Source of the DNA: CAXCDZ01 sp963981525
GTDB lineage: Bacteria; Patescibacteriota; Microgenomatia; UBA1400; UBA12108
Reading direction: 5' to 3'
Assembly: GCA_963981525.1 (NCBI GenBank)
Contig: CAXCDZ010000013.1
Span: 1-15,637, forward strand
DNA: 15,637 bases
The number at the start of each line of letters is the position of its first letter. Position 1 is the first letter of the stretch. Shown in pieces: positions 1 through 6,464 of the stretch. A program made the position numbers and the translations under genes. The notes under the pieces were generated by a model. It ran no database searches. It was not told the DNA's origin and saw only the letters and a list, made by a program, of their open reading frames with translations.

Positions 1-61
1 TCATATCAAGACTGCGCCCTGCCTGCCGGCAGGCAGGTCTAACCACCTGAGCTAAACGCCC
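1..61 (-). tRNA. tRNA-Ile(GAT), 5' part, cut by the window edge
   Basis: Read from 61 down to 1, the sequence gives an acceptor strand GGGCGTT, TA, D-stem GCTC, D-loop AGGTGGTTA, then GA, a 20-bp palindrome, GC, anticodon stem CAGTC and loop TTGATAT with anticodon GAT. It runs off the window two bases into the 3' anticodon strand (GA, as expected for GACTG). The palindrome splits the 3' strand of the D-stem (GA|GC), so either the RNA tolerates a hairpin there, the hairpin is removed, or the gene is dead. The 3' half of the tRNA would lie outside the window, so I cannot tell whether this copy is complete. It is the downstream member of a 63-bp direct repeat with 332-394. Confidence 0.6.
18..37. 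repeat. Perfect 20-bp palindrome in the tRNA-Ile D-arm (copy 1)
   Basis: CCTGCCTGCC followed directly by its reverse complement GGCAGGCAGG. Flanking tRNA sequence is continuous if the 20 bp are removed: TTAGA then GCGCAGTC. As RNA it can form an 8-bp stem with a CCGG loop. Identical to the copy at 349-368. From memory, this kind of palindrome is scattered through some Patescibacteria genomes; a genome-wide count would be needed to prove that here. Confidence 0.85.
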
Positions 62-71
62 GCAACAATCG

Positions 72-335
72 CTATTTTAACCTGTTTGCTCTAAATTCTC
101 TACCAGCACCAGATTTTAAGTATTTTTCGACGGATCTCGCGATATCACGATTATCAAACCAAGAGCAAAAAATAATTGAATAGTCATTGTTGTTGCGAGT
201 AGTCATCACGTTAGATAGATGTTGATTATGCTCTTTTACTCTTCGATCAATATTTGAAGTCATGCCCGTATAGTACTTGCCAGTAGAAACACTTCTAACT
301 ATATAAACGTAGAATCCATTCATTAAGAGAATCAT
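72..335 (-). CDS. Small GIY-YIG endonuclease-fold protein
   Basis: An 83-87 residue single-domain protein of the GIY-YIG nuclease superfamily, which makes metal-dependent DNA cuts in homing endonucleases and repair enzymes. The hallmark is near the N-terminus: FYVYIV, an 11-residue gap, then YYTG, followed by the helix with the conserved Arg (NIDRRVKEHN) and a later Glu (SVEKYLKSGAG) that usually binds the metal. Start choice: ATG at 335 follows the GAT anticodon of the upstream tRNA-Ile fragment; ATG at 323 gives the more typical N-terminus MNGFYVY. Neither has a clear Shine-Dalgarno site. The reading frame stays open further upstream (to 443), but that part only translates tRNA and palindrome sequence. 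The gene is framed by two tRNA-Ile 5' fragments, which suggests mobility, though stand-alone GIY-YIG proteins are also common housekeeping-like genes in these genomes. Confidence 0.85.
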   Translation of the reverse strand: MILLMNGFYVYIVRSVSTGKYYTGMTSNIDRRVKEHNQHLSNVMTTRNNNDYSIIFCSWFDNRDIARSVEKYLKSGAGREFRANRLK

Positions 336-394
336 ATCAAGACTGCGCCCTGCCTGCCGGCAGGCAGGTCTAACCACCTGAGCTAAGCGCCCGC
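332..394 (-). repeat. 63-bp direct repeat holding a truncated tRNA-Ile(GAT) 5' part
   Basis: Matches 1-63 at 62 of 63 positions; the one difference (G at 387 versus A at 56) changes the acceptor strand from GGGCGTT to GGGCGCT. On the minus strand 392-332 reads acceptor strand, D-arm with the 20-bp palindrome (349-368), anticodon stem CAGTC and loop TTGATAT. After the loop, GATTC can form only 4 of 5 stem pairs, and the sequence then becomes the GIY-YIG gene. No T-loop (TTCRANNC) follows, so this copy cannot make a whole tRNA by itself. A good minus-strand promoter lies just upstream, which suggests it was, or still is, the transcribed end of the locus. Confidence 0.85.
349..368. repeat. Perfect 20-bp palindrome in the tRNA-Ile D-arm (copy 2)
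   Basis: Same CCTGCCTGCC/GGCAGGCAGG palindrome at the same place in the tRNA fragment as at 18-37. When the upstream open frame is translated through it, it reads ACRQAG, so it is open in at least that frame. Confidence 0.85.
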
Positions 395-408
395 TTTGAG
401 ACTCATGA

Positions 409-438
409 ATTTTAGCATGCTCTAGTCCTTGACCACAA
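409..438 (-). promoter_or_regulatory. Promoter for the tRNA-Ile/GIY-YIG locus
   Basis: On the minus strand: -35 TTGTGG (438-433), 18-base spacer, extended -10 TGC TAAAAT (417-409). The predicted start is about 402, ten bases before the tRNA fragment. Its -35 box overlaps the -35 box of a divergent promoter. Confidence 0.55.
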
Positions 439-458
439 GGCACAACTTAGGTTACAAT
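429..458 (+). promoter_or_regulatory. Sigma70-type promoter facing the rRNA operon
   Basis: TTGACC (429-434), 18-base spacer, TACAAT (453-458), each 5 of 6 to consensus; predicted start about 465. The first transcribed unit ends at the hairpin at 560-581, so it makes either a short RNA or, by read-through, the tRNA-Ala/23S/5S precursor. No better promoter was found between here and tRNA-Ala. Confidence 0.5.
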
Positions 459-464
459 ACCAGA

Positions 465-582
465 GCTCGTGTGGAGAGCGTAAACAATATGCAAAAACAG
501 CCTAATCTAATCACCCTACTTAACCCTCCTTTTTAGTTGCTGATTATATTGTTACTTTGATCCCGCACTAGCGGGATTTTTG
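465..582 (+). ncRNA. Candidate small RNA or terminated leader with exposed CCUCC
   Basis: A roughly 118-base unit between a good promoter and an intrinsic terminator. A long-range stem is visible: GTAaACAATAT near 480-490 against ATATTGTTAC at 546-555, with a second CAGC/GCTG pair inside. The interior (about 502-536) is unstructured and pyrimidine-rich and contains CCCTCCTTTTT, complementary to Shine-Dalgarno sequences. A 15-codon frame (489-536, MQKQPNLITLLNPPF) exists, but the nearest GGAG is 12 bases from its ATG, so I favour a non-coding RNA or leader. It matches no family I can name. Confidence 0.35.
560..581 (+). terminator. Intrinsic terminator or attenuator
   Basis: Stem ATCCCGC / GCGGGAT with loop ACTA, followed by a run of five T. 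It ends the 465-start transcript and lies 80 bases before tRNA-Ala, so it may act as an attenuator of the rRNA operon. Confidence 0.7.
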
Positions 583-631
583 ATTTTAAAAGCAAAAAAC
601 CATCGCACATTACAGCAAATCTAATGTCTGG

Positions 632-663
632 GCCACGCCCATAGCGTAGCCGAAGGCGAAGTG
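632..663. repeat. GC-rich imperfect inverted repeat before tRNA-Ala
   Basis: CCAC-GCC at the left pairs with GGC-gaa-GTGG at the right, with AGCGTAGCCGAA between. The CGAAGGCGAAG wording resembles REP-like repeats elsewhere in the window. It stands out from the AT-rich sequence around it. It could instead be part of a leader fold. Confidence 0.35.
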
Positions 664-736
664 GGGCCGTTAGCTCATCTGGTAGAGCGCGTCGTTTGCA
701 ACGACGAGGTGGCCGGTTCGAGCCCGGCACGGTCCA
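664..736 (+). tRNA. tRNA-Ala(TGC)
   Basis: A full 73-nt cloverleaf: acceptor GGGCCGT (664-670) with ACGGTCC (729-735), D-stem GCTC/GAGC, anticodon stem CGTCG/CGACG with loop TTTGCAA (anticodon TGC at 697-699), variable AGGTG, T-stem GCCGG/CCGGC with loop TTCGAGC, discriminator A736. CCA is not encoded (CAC follows). It sits in the position expected of the rRNA spacer tRNA-Ala, upstream of 23S, but without 16S or a co-directional tRNA-Ile before it. Confidence 0.96.
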
Positions 737-791
737 CACAAGTTACGTAGTAACCTGTGAGTCAGGTTTACGTGGCCACCATCACCACACA

Positions 792-831
792 AGTTTAAAA
801 GTTCAGAACTGCAAATCTGAGTTTTTAAACT
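792..831 (+). other. Long hairpin in the tRNA-Ala to 23S spacer
   Basis: Stem of 16 continuous pairs (792-807 with 816-831, two of them G-U) and loop ACTGCAAA. It is followed at once by boxA. Likely a precursor processing site (RNase III-like substrate) that separates tRNA-Ala from 23S. Confidence 0.6.
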
Positions 832-838
832 CAACGAT

Positions 839-850
839 TGCTCCTTAACA
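839..850 (+). promoter_or_regulatory. boxA rRNA antitermination motif
   Basis: TGCTCCTTAACA matches the classical boxA TGCTCTTTAACA at 11 of 12 positions and lies about 100 bases before 23S. In bacteria boxA RNA recruits NusB-NusE (S10) so polymerase does not stop in the untranslated rRNA. Confidence 0.75.
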
Positions 851-900
851 AGTGAAGAGTAGGAAAGCATCTTAATCAACAGCTTTGATCATTCGTGATC

Positions 901-918
901 ATTGTTAAGATTAACAAT
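901..918 (+). other. Terminator-like inverted repeat before 23S
   Basis: ATTGTTAA-GA-TTAACAAT, a perfect 8-bp stem with a 2-base gap, followed by TTTTTAATTTT. AT-only and weak as a terminator; just upstream TGATCA-TTCG-TGATCA forms another hairpin. Since boxA precedes them, these are more likely structural or processing elements than stop sites. Confidence 0.4.
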
Positions 919-937
919 TTTTAATTTTGTCTTTATT

Positions 938-953
938 TATAGTATCAAGCTAC
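938..953 (+). other. 5' strand of the 23S processing stem
   Basis: TATAGTATCAA-g-CTAC pairs with GTAG-TTGATACTATA at 5196-5210 with a single bulged G (949). It defines both ends of 23S despite divergent 3' sequence and is the expected RNase III target in the precursor. Confidence 0.75.
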
Positions 954-2145
954 TTAACTAAAGCATACAGTGGATGCCTTGGCATGATATGCCGAAGAAG
1001 GACGCACAAGACCGCGAAAGTCGCCGGTGAGGAGTCAAGATCTTTTGACCCGGCGGTGTCCGAATGGGGTAACCCCTCTGTCAGGAATGGCAGGGACCCT
1101 AGTATTTATACTAGGGGGGTAACCCGGGGAACTGAAACATCTAAGTACCCGGAGGAAAAGAAACCGAATGAGATTCCCTTAGTAAGCGGTGAGCGAAAAG
1201 GGAATAGCCCAAACCAGAGATTTATCTCTGGGGTTGTAGGACGAGACATAACGGTAATAAGAAGATAGAAGAACACCTTGGAATAGGTGGCCAGAGAGAG
1301 TGAAAGCCTTGTAATCGAAATCTAATTATTACCAGTCACGCACCTGAGTACGTTGGGAGACGGCAAACTCCCTGCGGAATCCACCCCGACCACGGGGTAA
1401 GGCTAAATACATATCATGACCGATAGTGAACGAGTACCGTGAGGGAAAGGTGAAAAGAAGGCCGAGAGGGCCAGTGAAATAGTACCTGAAACTGTATGCT
1501 AACAAACAGACAGAGTCTGGATTTTATCCGGATGATGTCGTGCCTATTGAAGAATGACCCGACGAGTTTATGTATACTGCGAGTCTAAGTGATTACGTCA
1601 CGTAAGCGTAGTGAAAGCGAGGGTGAATAGCCCGTTTAGCAGTATATGTAAGACCCGAAACCGAGTGAGCTAACCATGAGCAGGGTGAACGTACAGTAAA
1701 ACGTACGGGAGGCCCGAACCGGTGTCAGTTACAAATGGCTCGGATGACTTGTGGTTAGAGGTAATATGCCAATCGAACTCGGAGATAGCTGGTTCTCCCC
1801 GAAATATATCTAGGTATAGCCTCGGACGAATCACTGTGGGGGTAGAGCACTGTAAGGGTGTTGGGAAGCAATTCTCAGCATTCTAACAAACTCCGAATAC
1901 CACAGCTGAATATCCGGGAGTCAGTCCCAGGGAGCTAAGTTCCTGGGGCAAGAGGGAAACATCCCAGACCGCCAATTAAGGTCTCTAAATCATGTGCTAA
2001 GTGTGTAAGGAAGTTAGTGTCCGTAAACAGCTAGGAGGTCGGCTTAGAAGCAGCCATCCTTGAAAGAAAGCGTAACAGCTCACTAGTCGATGGACACTAG
2101 CGCCGAAGATTTATCGAGGCTCAAGCCATGTACCGAAATTGCGGC

Positions 2146-2257
2146 TTCTTGTGCGAAGTACAAAGGACATAAGAATCATAGGAACTTAGTGAATAGTCTA
2201 ATTTTGACTTTTCATTTATATCCTGATTACTTGTATCCTTCGCGCTTCGCGCGAGAG
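2146..2257 (+). other. Helix-45 intervening sequence in 23S
   Basis: Between the conserved GCGGC (2141-2145) and GGGTAGGGG (2258-2266) E. coli has about 20 nt; here there are 112. The ends pair (CTTCTTGTGCG at 2145-2155 with CGCGCGAGAGG at 2248-2258, 11 pairs including wobbles), and further pairs form inside (AAG, TACAA, AGGA against TCCT, TTGTA, CTT). Helix 45 is one of the two known sites of enterobacterial 23S IVSs, which RNase III cuts out, leaving fragmented rRNA. There are no intron splice signals, so an extension or IVS is the best reading. Confidence 0.7.
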
Positions 2258-3020
2258 GGGTAGGGGAGCGTTCTAGGGGCAGTGAAGCAGGCATCGTAAG
2301 GTCCTGTGGAGCGCTTAGAAGGGAGAATGTCGGGATGAGTAGCGAGATGGGGGTGAGAATCCCCCACATCAAATGTCCAAGGTTTCCCACGCAACGTTCG
2401 TCGACGTGGGGTTAGGCGACCCTTAGGTGAGGCTGGTGTAGTGCCGGCGTAGCCGATGGATTACTGGTTGATATTCCAGTCCTCTAGTATGGTCGTTATC
2501 AGTTGGGGAGTGACGGTTCGGGACGAGTGGAGCGCTTTTATTGAATTAGCGTCTAATCATCGAGGGAGTCAGCTACCGGAAAATCCGTAGCAGGCGTTAT
2601 TATCCGAGGTGTTATGGAAAAGTAGGGCTTCGGTCATACTGATTTCACTTATTTCTGGATCCCAGAAAATCTTCGCAACGAGAATATACTAGATCCGTAC
2701 CGCAAACCGACACAGGTGGACAAGTCGAGTAGACTTAGATGTGCGAGAGAACCTTCCTTAAGGAACTCGGCAAATTAGCTGGGCGTAACTTAGGGAGATG
2801 CCCATCCCATCGCATGCTTGCATGTGTATGGGACGCAGATAAAGACCGCGAAGTGACTGTTTAACAAAAACACAGGTCTGTGCGAAGGCGTAAGCCGACG
2901 TATACGGGCTGAGGCCTGCCCAGTGCCGGAAGGTTAATTGCGGGAGTGATCACCCTTGTGGTGTCAGCTTCCAATCGAAGCCCCGGTGAACGGCAGCAGT
3001 AACTATAACTGTTCTATGGT

Positions 3021-3309
3021 AAATCGTTGCCATAGTAAAACTTTGCTATATGCTGGAAACACTCAGTATCCGACAGTACCACGCAATTGCGGGGTGAAAA
3101 TCTGTTCGGTGGAGTCAATCAGCAGGAAAGACTCTTGATTAATTTCAGGAGAATCCCCAGAGACTATACGCAGAGCATCGCGAAAGCGTAAAGATATAGT
3201 CCGAACTGCACGGCGACATGCAGAGTGATCAAATCCCGATCACCATCTATTTTTTTTAGATGTAACACCGGAGCATGACTTATATCGTGTATAAGTCGAA
3301 TATGTTTTG
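3021..3309 (+). other. Group I intron at 23S position 1931 (no ORF)
   Basis: The 5' exon ends ...CTATGGT (3020) and the 3' exon resumes AGCGAAATTCC (3310), placing the break after E. coli U1931. The hallmarks are present. P1 forms between exon CTATGGT and internal guide GCCATAG with a T-G wobble at the splice site, and the intron ends in G (3309). P7 is GACTATA (3162-3168) with TATAGTC (3195-3201) in the typical context AAGATATAGTCC. P9-type hairpins are CTGCA..TGCAG and GTGATC..GATCAC. At 289 nt it holds no open frame for a homing enzyme, so mobility would need help in trans. From memory, position 1931 is also an intron site in Thermotoga 23S. Confidence 0.9.
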
Positions 3310-3357
<48 letters not shown>

Positions 3358-3858
3358 AACTTCGCGACTGTCTTGAGGAGGGACTCGGCGAAATTGAAAT
3401 GGCTGTGAAGATGCGGCCTACTGGTAACAGGACAAAAAGACCCCGTGGAGCTTTACTATAGCTTGACACTGAGATTTATGTTTTTACTGTCTAGAATAGG
3501 TGGGAGGCTTCGGCCGAAATATGTAATACCACTCTTAGAGACGTGAATTTCTCACCTACCTCGGCTGGATCGCCGAGAGGGACACTGTCTGGTGGGTAGT
3601 TTAACTGGGGAGGTTGCTTGCTAAAGAGTACCGCAAGCGCTCAAAGGTATCCTAACTCCGGATTGAAATCGGATGTGATAGTGCAAGGGCATATGGATGC
3701 CTGACTGTGAGACATACAAGTCAAGCAGAGACGAAAGTCGGACCTAGTGATCCTCGTGTACTTCGTGGGAGGTACCGGGCTTAACGGATAAAAGCTACCC
3801 CGGGGATAACAGAGTAGTTGCACCTGAGCGTCCACAGCGACGGTGCAGTTCGCTACCT

Positions 3859-4721
3859 CAAATTGGGGTCCTCTAATGGCGACATTAGAGTGCTGTGAAG
3901 TTTGAAATAACTTCAAAAAACCAACTCATAACGATGAAACCTTCATTCATATGAACCCGCTTGACTTTCGGTGTTACTTCGGTAATACTGTAGTTAAGTG
4001 AATGAATAAGGCAATATCGTGGGAAGTTTATCAAAAACACAATCTTCAATAGTAACTGGTTGTATGTTGGGTGATGGATATATGCGCTGCAAAACAAACG
4101 CGCACTTACAAGTCACTCATAGTATCAAGCAAAAAGACTATGTAGATTGGATGTATAGCGTTCTAAAGAATTTTGTGCTTACACCACCAAAATCATATAA
4201 AGGAAATGGCAATCGGATTGGCTATCGATTTTTTACTCGAAGCCTTCCTTGCTTTACCGATATATATCATCAATTTTATGATAACAAGAAGAAGATAATT
4301 CCTCTTAATCTAAAGTTAGATGCTCGTATTTTGGCAGTGTGGTACATGGACGATGGATCTAGATGTGACAAAAGTTGCTACCTTAATACACAACAGTTCC
4401 CTGAACAGGAACAAGAGTTATTAAGAAGACTACTTTTGAGAGATTTTGGATTGACTACGAAGCGTGATAGAGATAAAAAATACTATCGATTACGTTTTAA
4501 CGTCAGAGAATCCAAGAAATTTGTCGATATTATTCGACCACATATAATTCCATCTTTAGCTTACAAGATTTTGATATAACCCCGTATCGACTGGACACTC
4601 TCAATTTATTGGGAGAAGAAGATAGAAAGTTAATATATCTTTCTATAACACGTTGGCACCTTTTATAAATATAAAACGGTGATGGTATAGTCAAACTTAT
4701 TGGAAACAATATAGATCTGAG
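3859..4721 (+). other. Group I intron at 23S position 2500 with LAGLIDADG gene
   Basis: The 5' exon ends GCTACCT (3858) and the 3' exon resumes CGATGTCGG (4722), a break after E. coli U2500 inside the peptidyl-transferase centre. P1 pairs exon ACCT with guide GGGT (T-G at the splice site); P2 is CTCTAATG-GCGA-CATTAGAG (3871-3890); P2.1 is GAAGTT/AACTTC (3897-3914); the last base is G. A GGTATAGTCAAAC segment near 4685-4696 looks like the 3' strand of P7; I did not confidently locate its partner. The endonuclease gene occupies 4019-4579, leaving a core of about 300 nt. An ORF-bearing intron is expected to be mobile by homing into intronless 23S copies. Confidence 0.88.
4019..4579 (+). CDS. LAGLIDADG homing endonuclease in the 23S intron
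   Basis: 186 residues, a single-chain two-motif LAGLIDADG enzyme of the LAGLIDADG_2 type. The first motif is GCMLGDGYM (residues 14-22; Asp19 is the likely metal ligand) and the second is LAVWYMDDGS (residues 105-114; Asp111/112). Such enzymes cut the intronless 23S allele so the intron is copied in by repair; some also help splicing. The only in-frame start is GTG at 4019 (a TAA lies four codons upstream), with no strong Shine-Dalgarno, and an out-of-frame ATG sits at 4002. It is AT-rich compared with the rRNA around it. Both Asp residues are kept, so it is probably active. Translation from within an rRNA transcript is expected to be low. Confidence 0.92.
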   Translation: MGSLSKTQSSIVTGCMLGDGYMRCKTNAHLQVTHSIKQKDYVDWMYSVLKNFVLTPPKSYKGNGNRIGYRFFTRSLPCFTDIYHQFYDNKKKIIPLNLKLDARILAVWYMDDGSRCDKSCYLNTQQFPEQEQELLRRLLLRDFGLTTKRDRDKKYYRLRFNVRESKKFVDIIRPHIIPSLAYKILI

Positions 4722-4735
4722 CGATGTCGGCTCAG

Positions 4736-4770
<35 letters not shown>

Positions 4771-4796
4771 TCTGTTCGCCCATTAAAGCGCTACGT

Positions 4797-4839
<43 letters not shown>

Positions 4840-4958
4840 TTACCAGCGTTGGAATTTTGAGGGGAGTTGCTCCTAGTACGAGAGGACCGGAGTGAGTCAA
4901 CCGCTAGTGTTTCTGTTGTCGCCGTCAGGTGCATCGCAGAGTAGCTACGTTGATTAAT

Positions 4959-4989
<31 letters not shown>

Positions 4990-5100
4990 ATACCCCAAGA
5001 TGAGAATTCCTTGTCACGGCTTGCCGTGACGTAAGACCCCTGGAAGACCACCAGGTTATCGGCGGGAAGTGTACGCACAGCAATGTGTTTAGCTGACCCG

Positions 5101-5180
5101 TCCGCCACAGTTGCATTTATGTGACTGAGGCGGGTCCAGAGATTAGTTCGGGACTTGTCCTGAGCAAAGTCGAAGGATTC
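5101..5180 (+). repeat. Insertion with a REP-like element near the 23S 3' end
   Basis: After the conserved AGCTGACC, the expected GTACTAAT is replaced by a long stem-loop (GACCCG at 5095-5100 with CGGGTC at 5131-5136; inner CCGCC/GGCGG and CAGT/ACTG). Then comes a REP-like unit, GGGACTTGTCCTGAGC (5150-5165) followed by AAAGTCGAAGG. Normal-looking sequence (ATAGATCAAAAGAG) resumes just before the terminal stem. The REP-like part matches the element in trmD at 14217-14243 (CTTGYCCTGAGC, 4-5 bases, CGAAKGG). About 75 nt longer than the E. coli 3' end. Confidence 0.65.
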
Positions 5181-5327
5181 GTATAGATCAAAAGAGTAGT
5201 TGATACTATAATTTTGTTGGTTAGGATAATTTCCTTATACCTTGCGCCTTCGGGTGCAGGGTTACTCTTCACTTTTTAGGGCGTAATAGCCTTATTAACA
5301 AATAAATATAAAAACAGACGGCACTAG

Positions 5328-5451
5328 TGTTCCGGTGATTGGAGCGGGGTGGTACCACCTCTTCCCATTCCGAACAGAGTAGTGAAACGCCCTAGCGCTG
5401 ACGATAGTATGCGGGCAACTGCATGCGAAAATAGGTCATCGCCGGAATAGT
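5328..5451 (+). rRNA. 5S rRNA
   Basis: Typical 5S blocks: GCGGGGTGGTACCACCT, CCCATTCCGAACAGAGTAGTGAAACGCC (5373-5391 core), CGATAGTATG and GCGAAAATAGGTCATCGCCGG. Helix I is extended: GACGGCACTAGTGTTCCGG upstream pairs, with a few wobbles and one mismatch, to CCGGAATAGTGGTGCTGTC downstream, so the mature ends are only approximate. About 120 bases after 23S, same transcript. The 23S-5S spacer contains one clear hairpin, CCTTGCGCC-TTCG-GGTGCAGG near 5239-5260. Confidence 0.95.
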
Positions 5452-5470
5452 GGTGCTGTCTGCAATTTTT

Positions 5471-5494
5471 ACCCCGACTAGTCGGGGTTTTTTT
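5471..5494 (+). terminator. rRNA operon terminator
   Basis: ACCCCGAC-TA-GTCGGGGT, an 8-bp GC-rich perfect stem, followed by seven T. It closes the tRNA-Ala/23S/5S operon 20 bases after 5S. Confidence 0.93.
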
Positions 5495-5502
5495 ATGGCC
5501 AC

Positions 5503-5531
5503 TTGCTCCTGAATGATTTTGTGTCCATAAT
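5503..5531 (+). promoter_or_regulatory. Promoter of the CAP-domain gene (leaderless)
   Basis: TTGCTC (5503-5508), 17-base spacer, CATAAT (5526-5531). The predicted start of transcription is 5538, exactly the A of the ATG, so the mRNA would have no leader. Confidence 0.5.
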
Positions 5532-5537
5532 GGGATT

Positions 5538-6464
5538 ATGTTCGCCCGTATATTTCATACATTTAAACACCAGTTCACTCCCCACCACACGAATAATTTC
5601 CGCGCCCGCTCTCTTCACAACTCAGGTATTTTCTACATTATCGGGATTCTTCTTTCTTTTAACCTCCTCGTTCGCACTCTCGACAGCACGGCTTACCACA
5701 TTCTCGGTTTCACGAGCTCCGTCACTATCGATGAGGTGGTCAAAAACACCAATACCGAGCGCATTTCGGCAGGCCTATCAACTCTTAAGTATAGCGAGAC
5801 TCTCGCTGACGCAGCTCGCCGCAAGGCAGATAATATGTTCACCGAGGACTACTGGGCTCACTCTTCACCTGCCGGCATCTCTCCGTGGCACTGGTTTACT
5901 GAGGCTGGGTACTCATATCTTCATGCCGGTGAGAATCTCGCAAAAGACTTTGGCTCCACTGACCGGATGATGAAGGCCTGGATGAACTCGCCGACACACA
6001 GAGATAACATCATCAACTCCCAGTATAGTGAGACTGGCATTGCAGTCGTGCCAGGTATCCTCCAGGGGCAAGAAACCGTTCTTGTCGTTCAGTTATTTGG
6101 CACCCCCTCTGTCTCTACTCCAGCCGTGCCCGTCGTCGAACCCAATACCCGTGGTATCTCCACTACTCCCATTATCGCCCAGATCGATGACTCTCCTGTT
6201 GCCGTAGAACCCATCCCCACACCAGAACCTGCCATGATCGATGGTAGCACTAACTCATCTTTACTCCAGTTTGATGAGTTCTCTCTCAAGCAAGGAGTTA
6301 GTATTGTTACGACCATTCTCCTTCTCCTTACTCTCATTCTTGATCTAACACTTGCCGAGTCCCACAAGCTCTCCCGTCGCGTAGGCAAAAACTGGGCTCA
6401 CATCATCTTTATCAACGTCATTCTCATTCTAGTTACTATCGTTCAGGCAGGGAGGATCCTCTAA
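5538..6464 (+). CDS. Membrane-anchored CAP/SCP-domain protein
   Basis: 308 residues. Order: short cationic N-terminus, membrane segment about 30-46, CAP (SCP/YkwD-like) domain about 63-188, a Pro/Thr/Val-rich linker 189-250, then two more membrane segments about 254-272 and 286-304. CAP signatures are NTERISAGLSTLKYSETL, YWAHSSP, GENLA and SPTHRDNII; His108, Glu132 and His154 fit the usual pocket residues. The CAP domain should face outside the cell. Bacterial CAP proteins are poorly understood; envelope or adhesion roles are proposed, so no reaction is assigned. The start has no Shine-Dalgarno, but a -10 box ends 6 bases before it, pointing to a leaderless mRNA. The next gene starts right after the stop codon, so the two are probably translated together. 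Confidence 0.9.
   Translation: MFARIFHTFKHQFTPHHTNNFRARSLHNSGIFYIIGILLSFNLLVRTLDSTAYHILGFTSSVTIDEVVKNTNTERISAGLSTLKYSETLADAARRKADNMFTEDYWAHSSPAGISPWHWFTEAGYSYLHAGENLAKDFGSTDRMMKAWMNSPTHRDNIINSQYSETGIAVVPGILQGQETVLVVQLFGTPSVSTPAVPVVEPNTRGISTTPIIAQIDDSPVAVEPIPTPEPAMIDGSTNSSLLQFDEFSLKQGVSIVTTILLLLTLILDLTLAESHKLSRRVGKNWAHIIFINVILILVTIVQAGRIL

Noticed and set aside
336..443. N-terminal extension of the GIY-YIG protein
   Set aside because: The extra 36 codons translate tRNA, palindrome and promoter sequence; the family begins at MNGFYVY.
489..536. 15-residue leader peptide
   Set aside because: Poorly placed ribosome site and no codon run typical of attenuation; kept only as a remark under the candidate RNA.
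927..1268. 113-codon plus-strand open frame at the 23S 5' end
   Set aside because: It lies in conserved 23S sequence; its translation has no protein-like features.
5018..5034. Hairpin GTCACGG-CTTG-CCGTGAC as another inserted palindrome
   Set aside because: E. coli 23S has a helix at the same place, so this is normal rRNA structure.
5503..5970. 155-codon frame overlapping the CAP gene
   Set aside because: Shadow of the CAP gene in another frame; no recognisable features.
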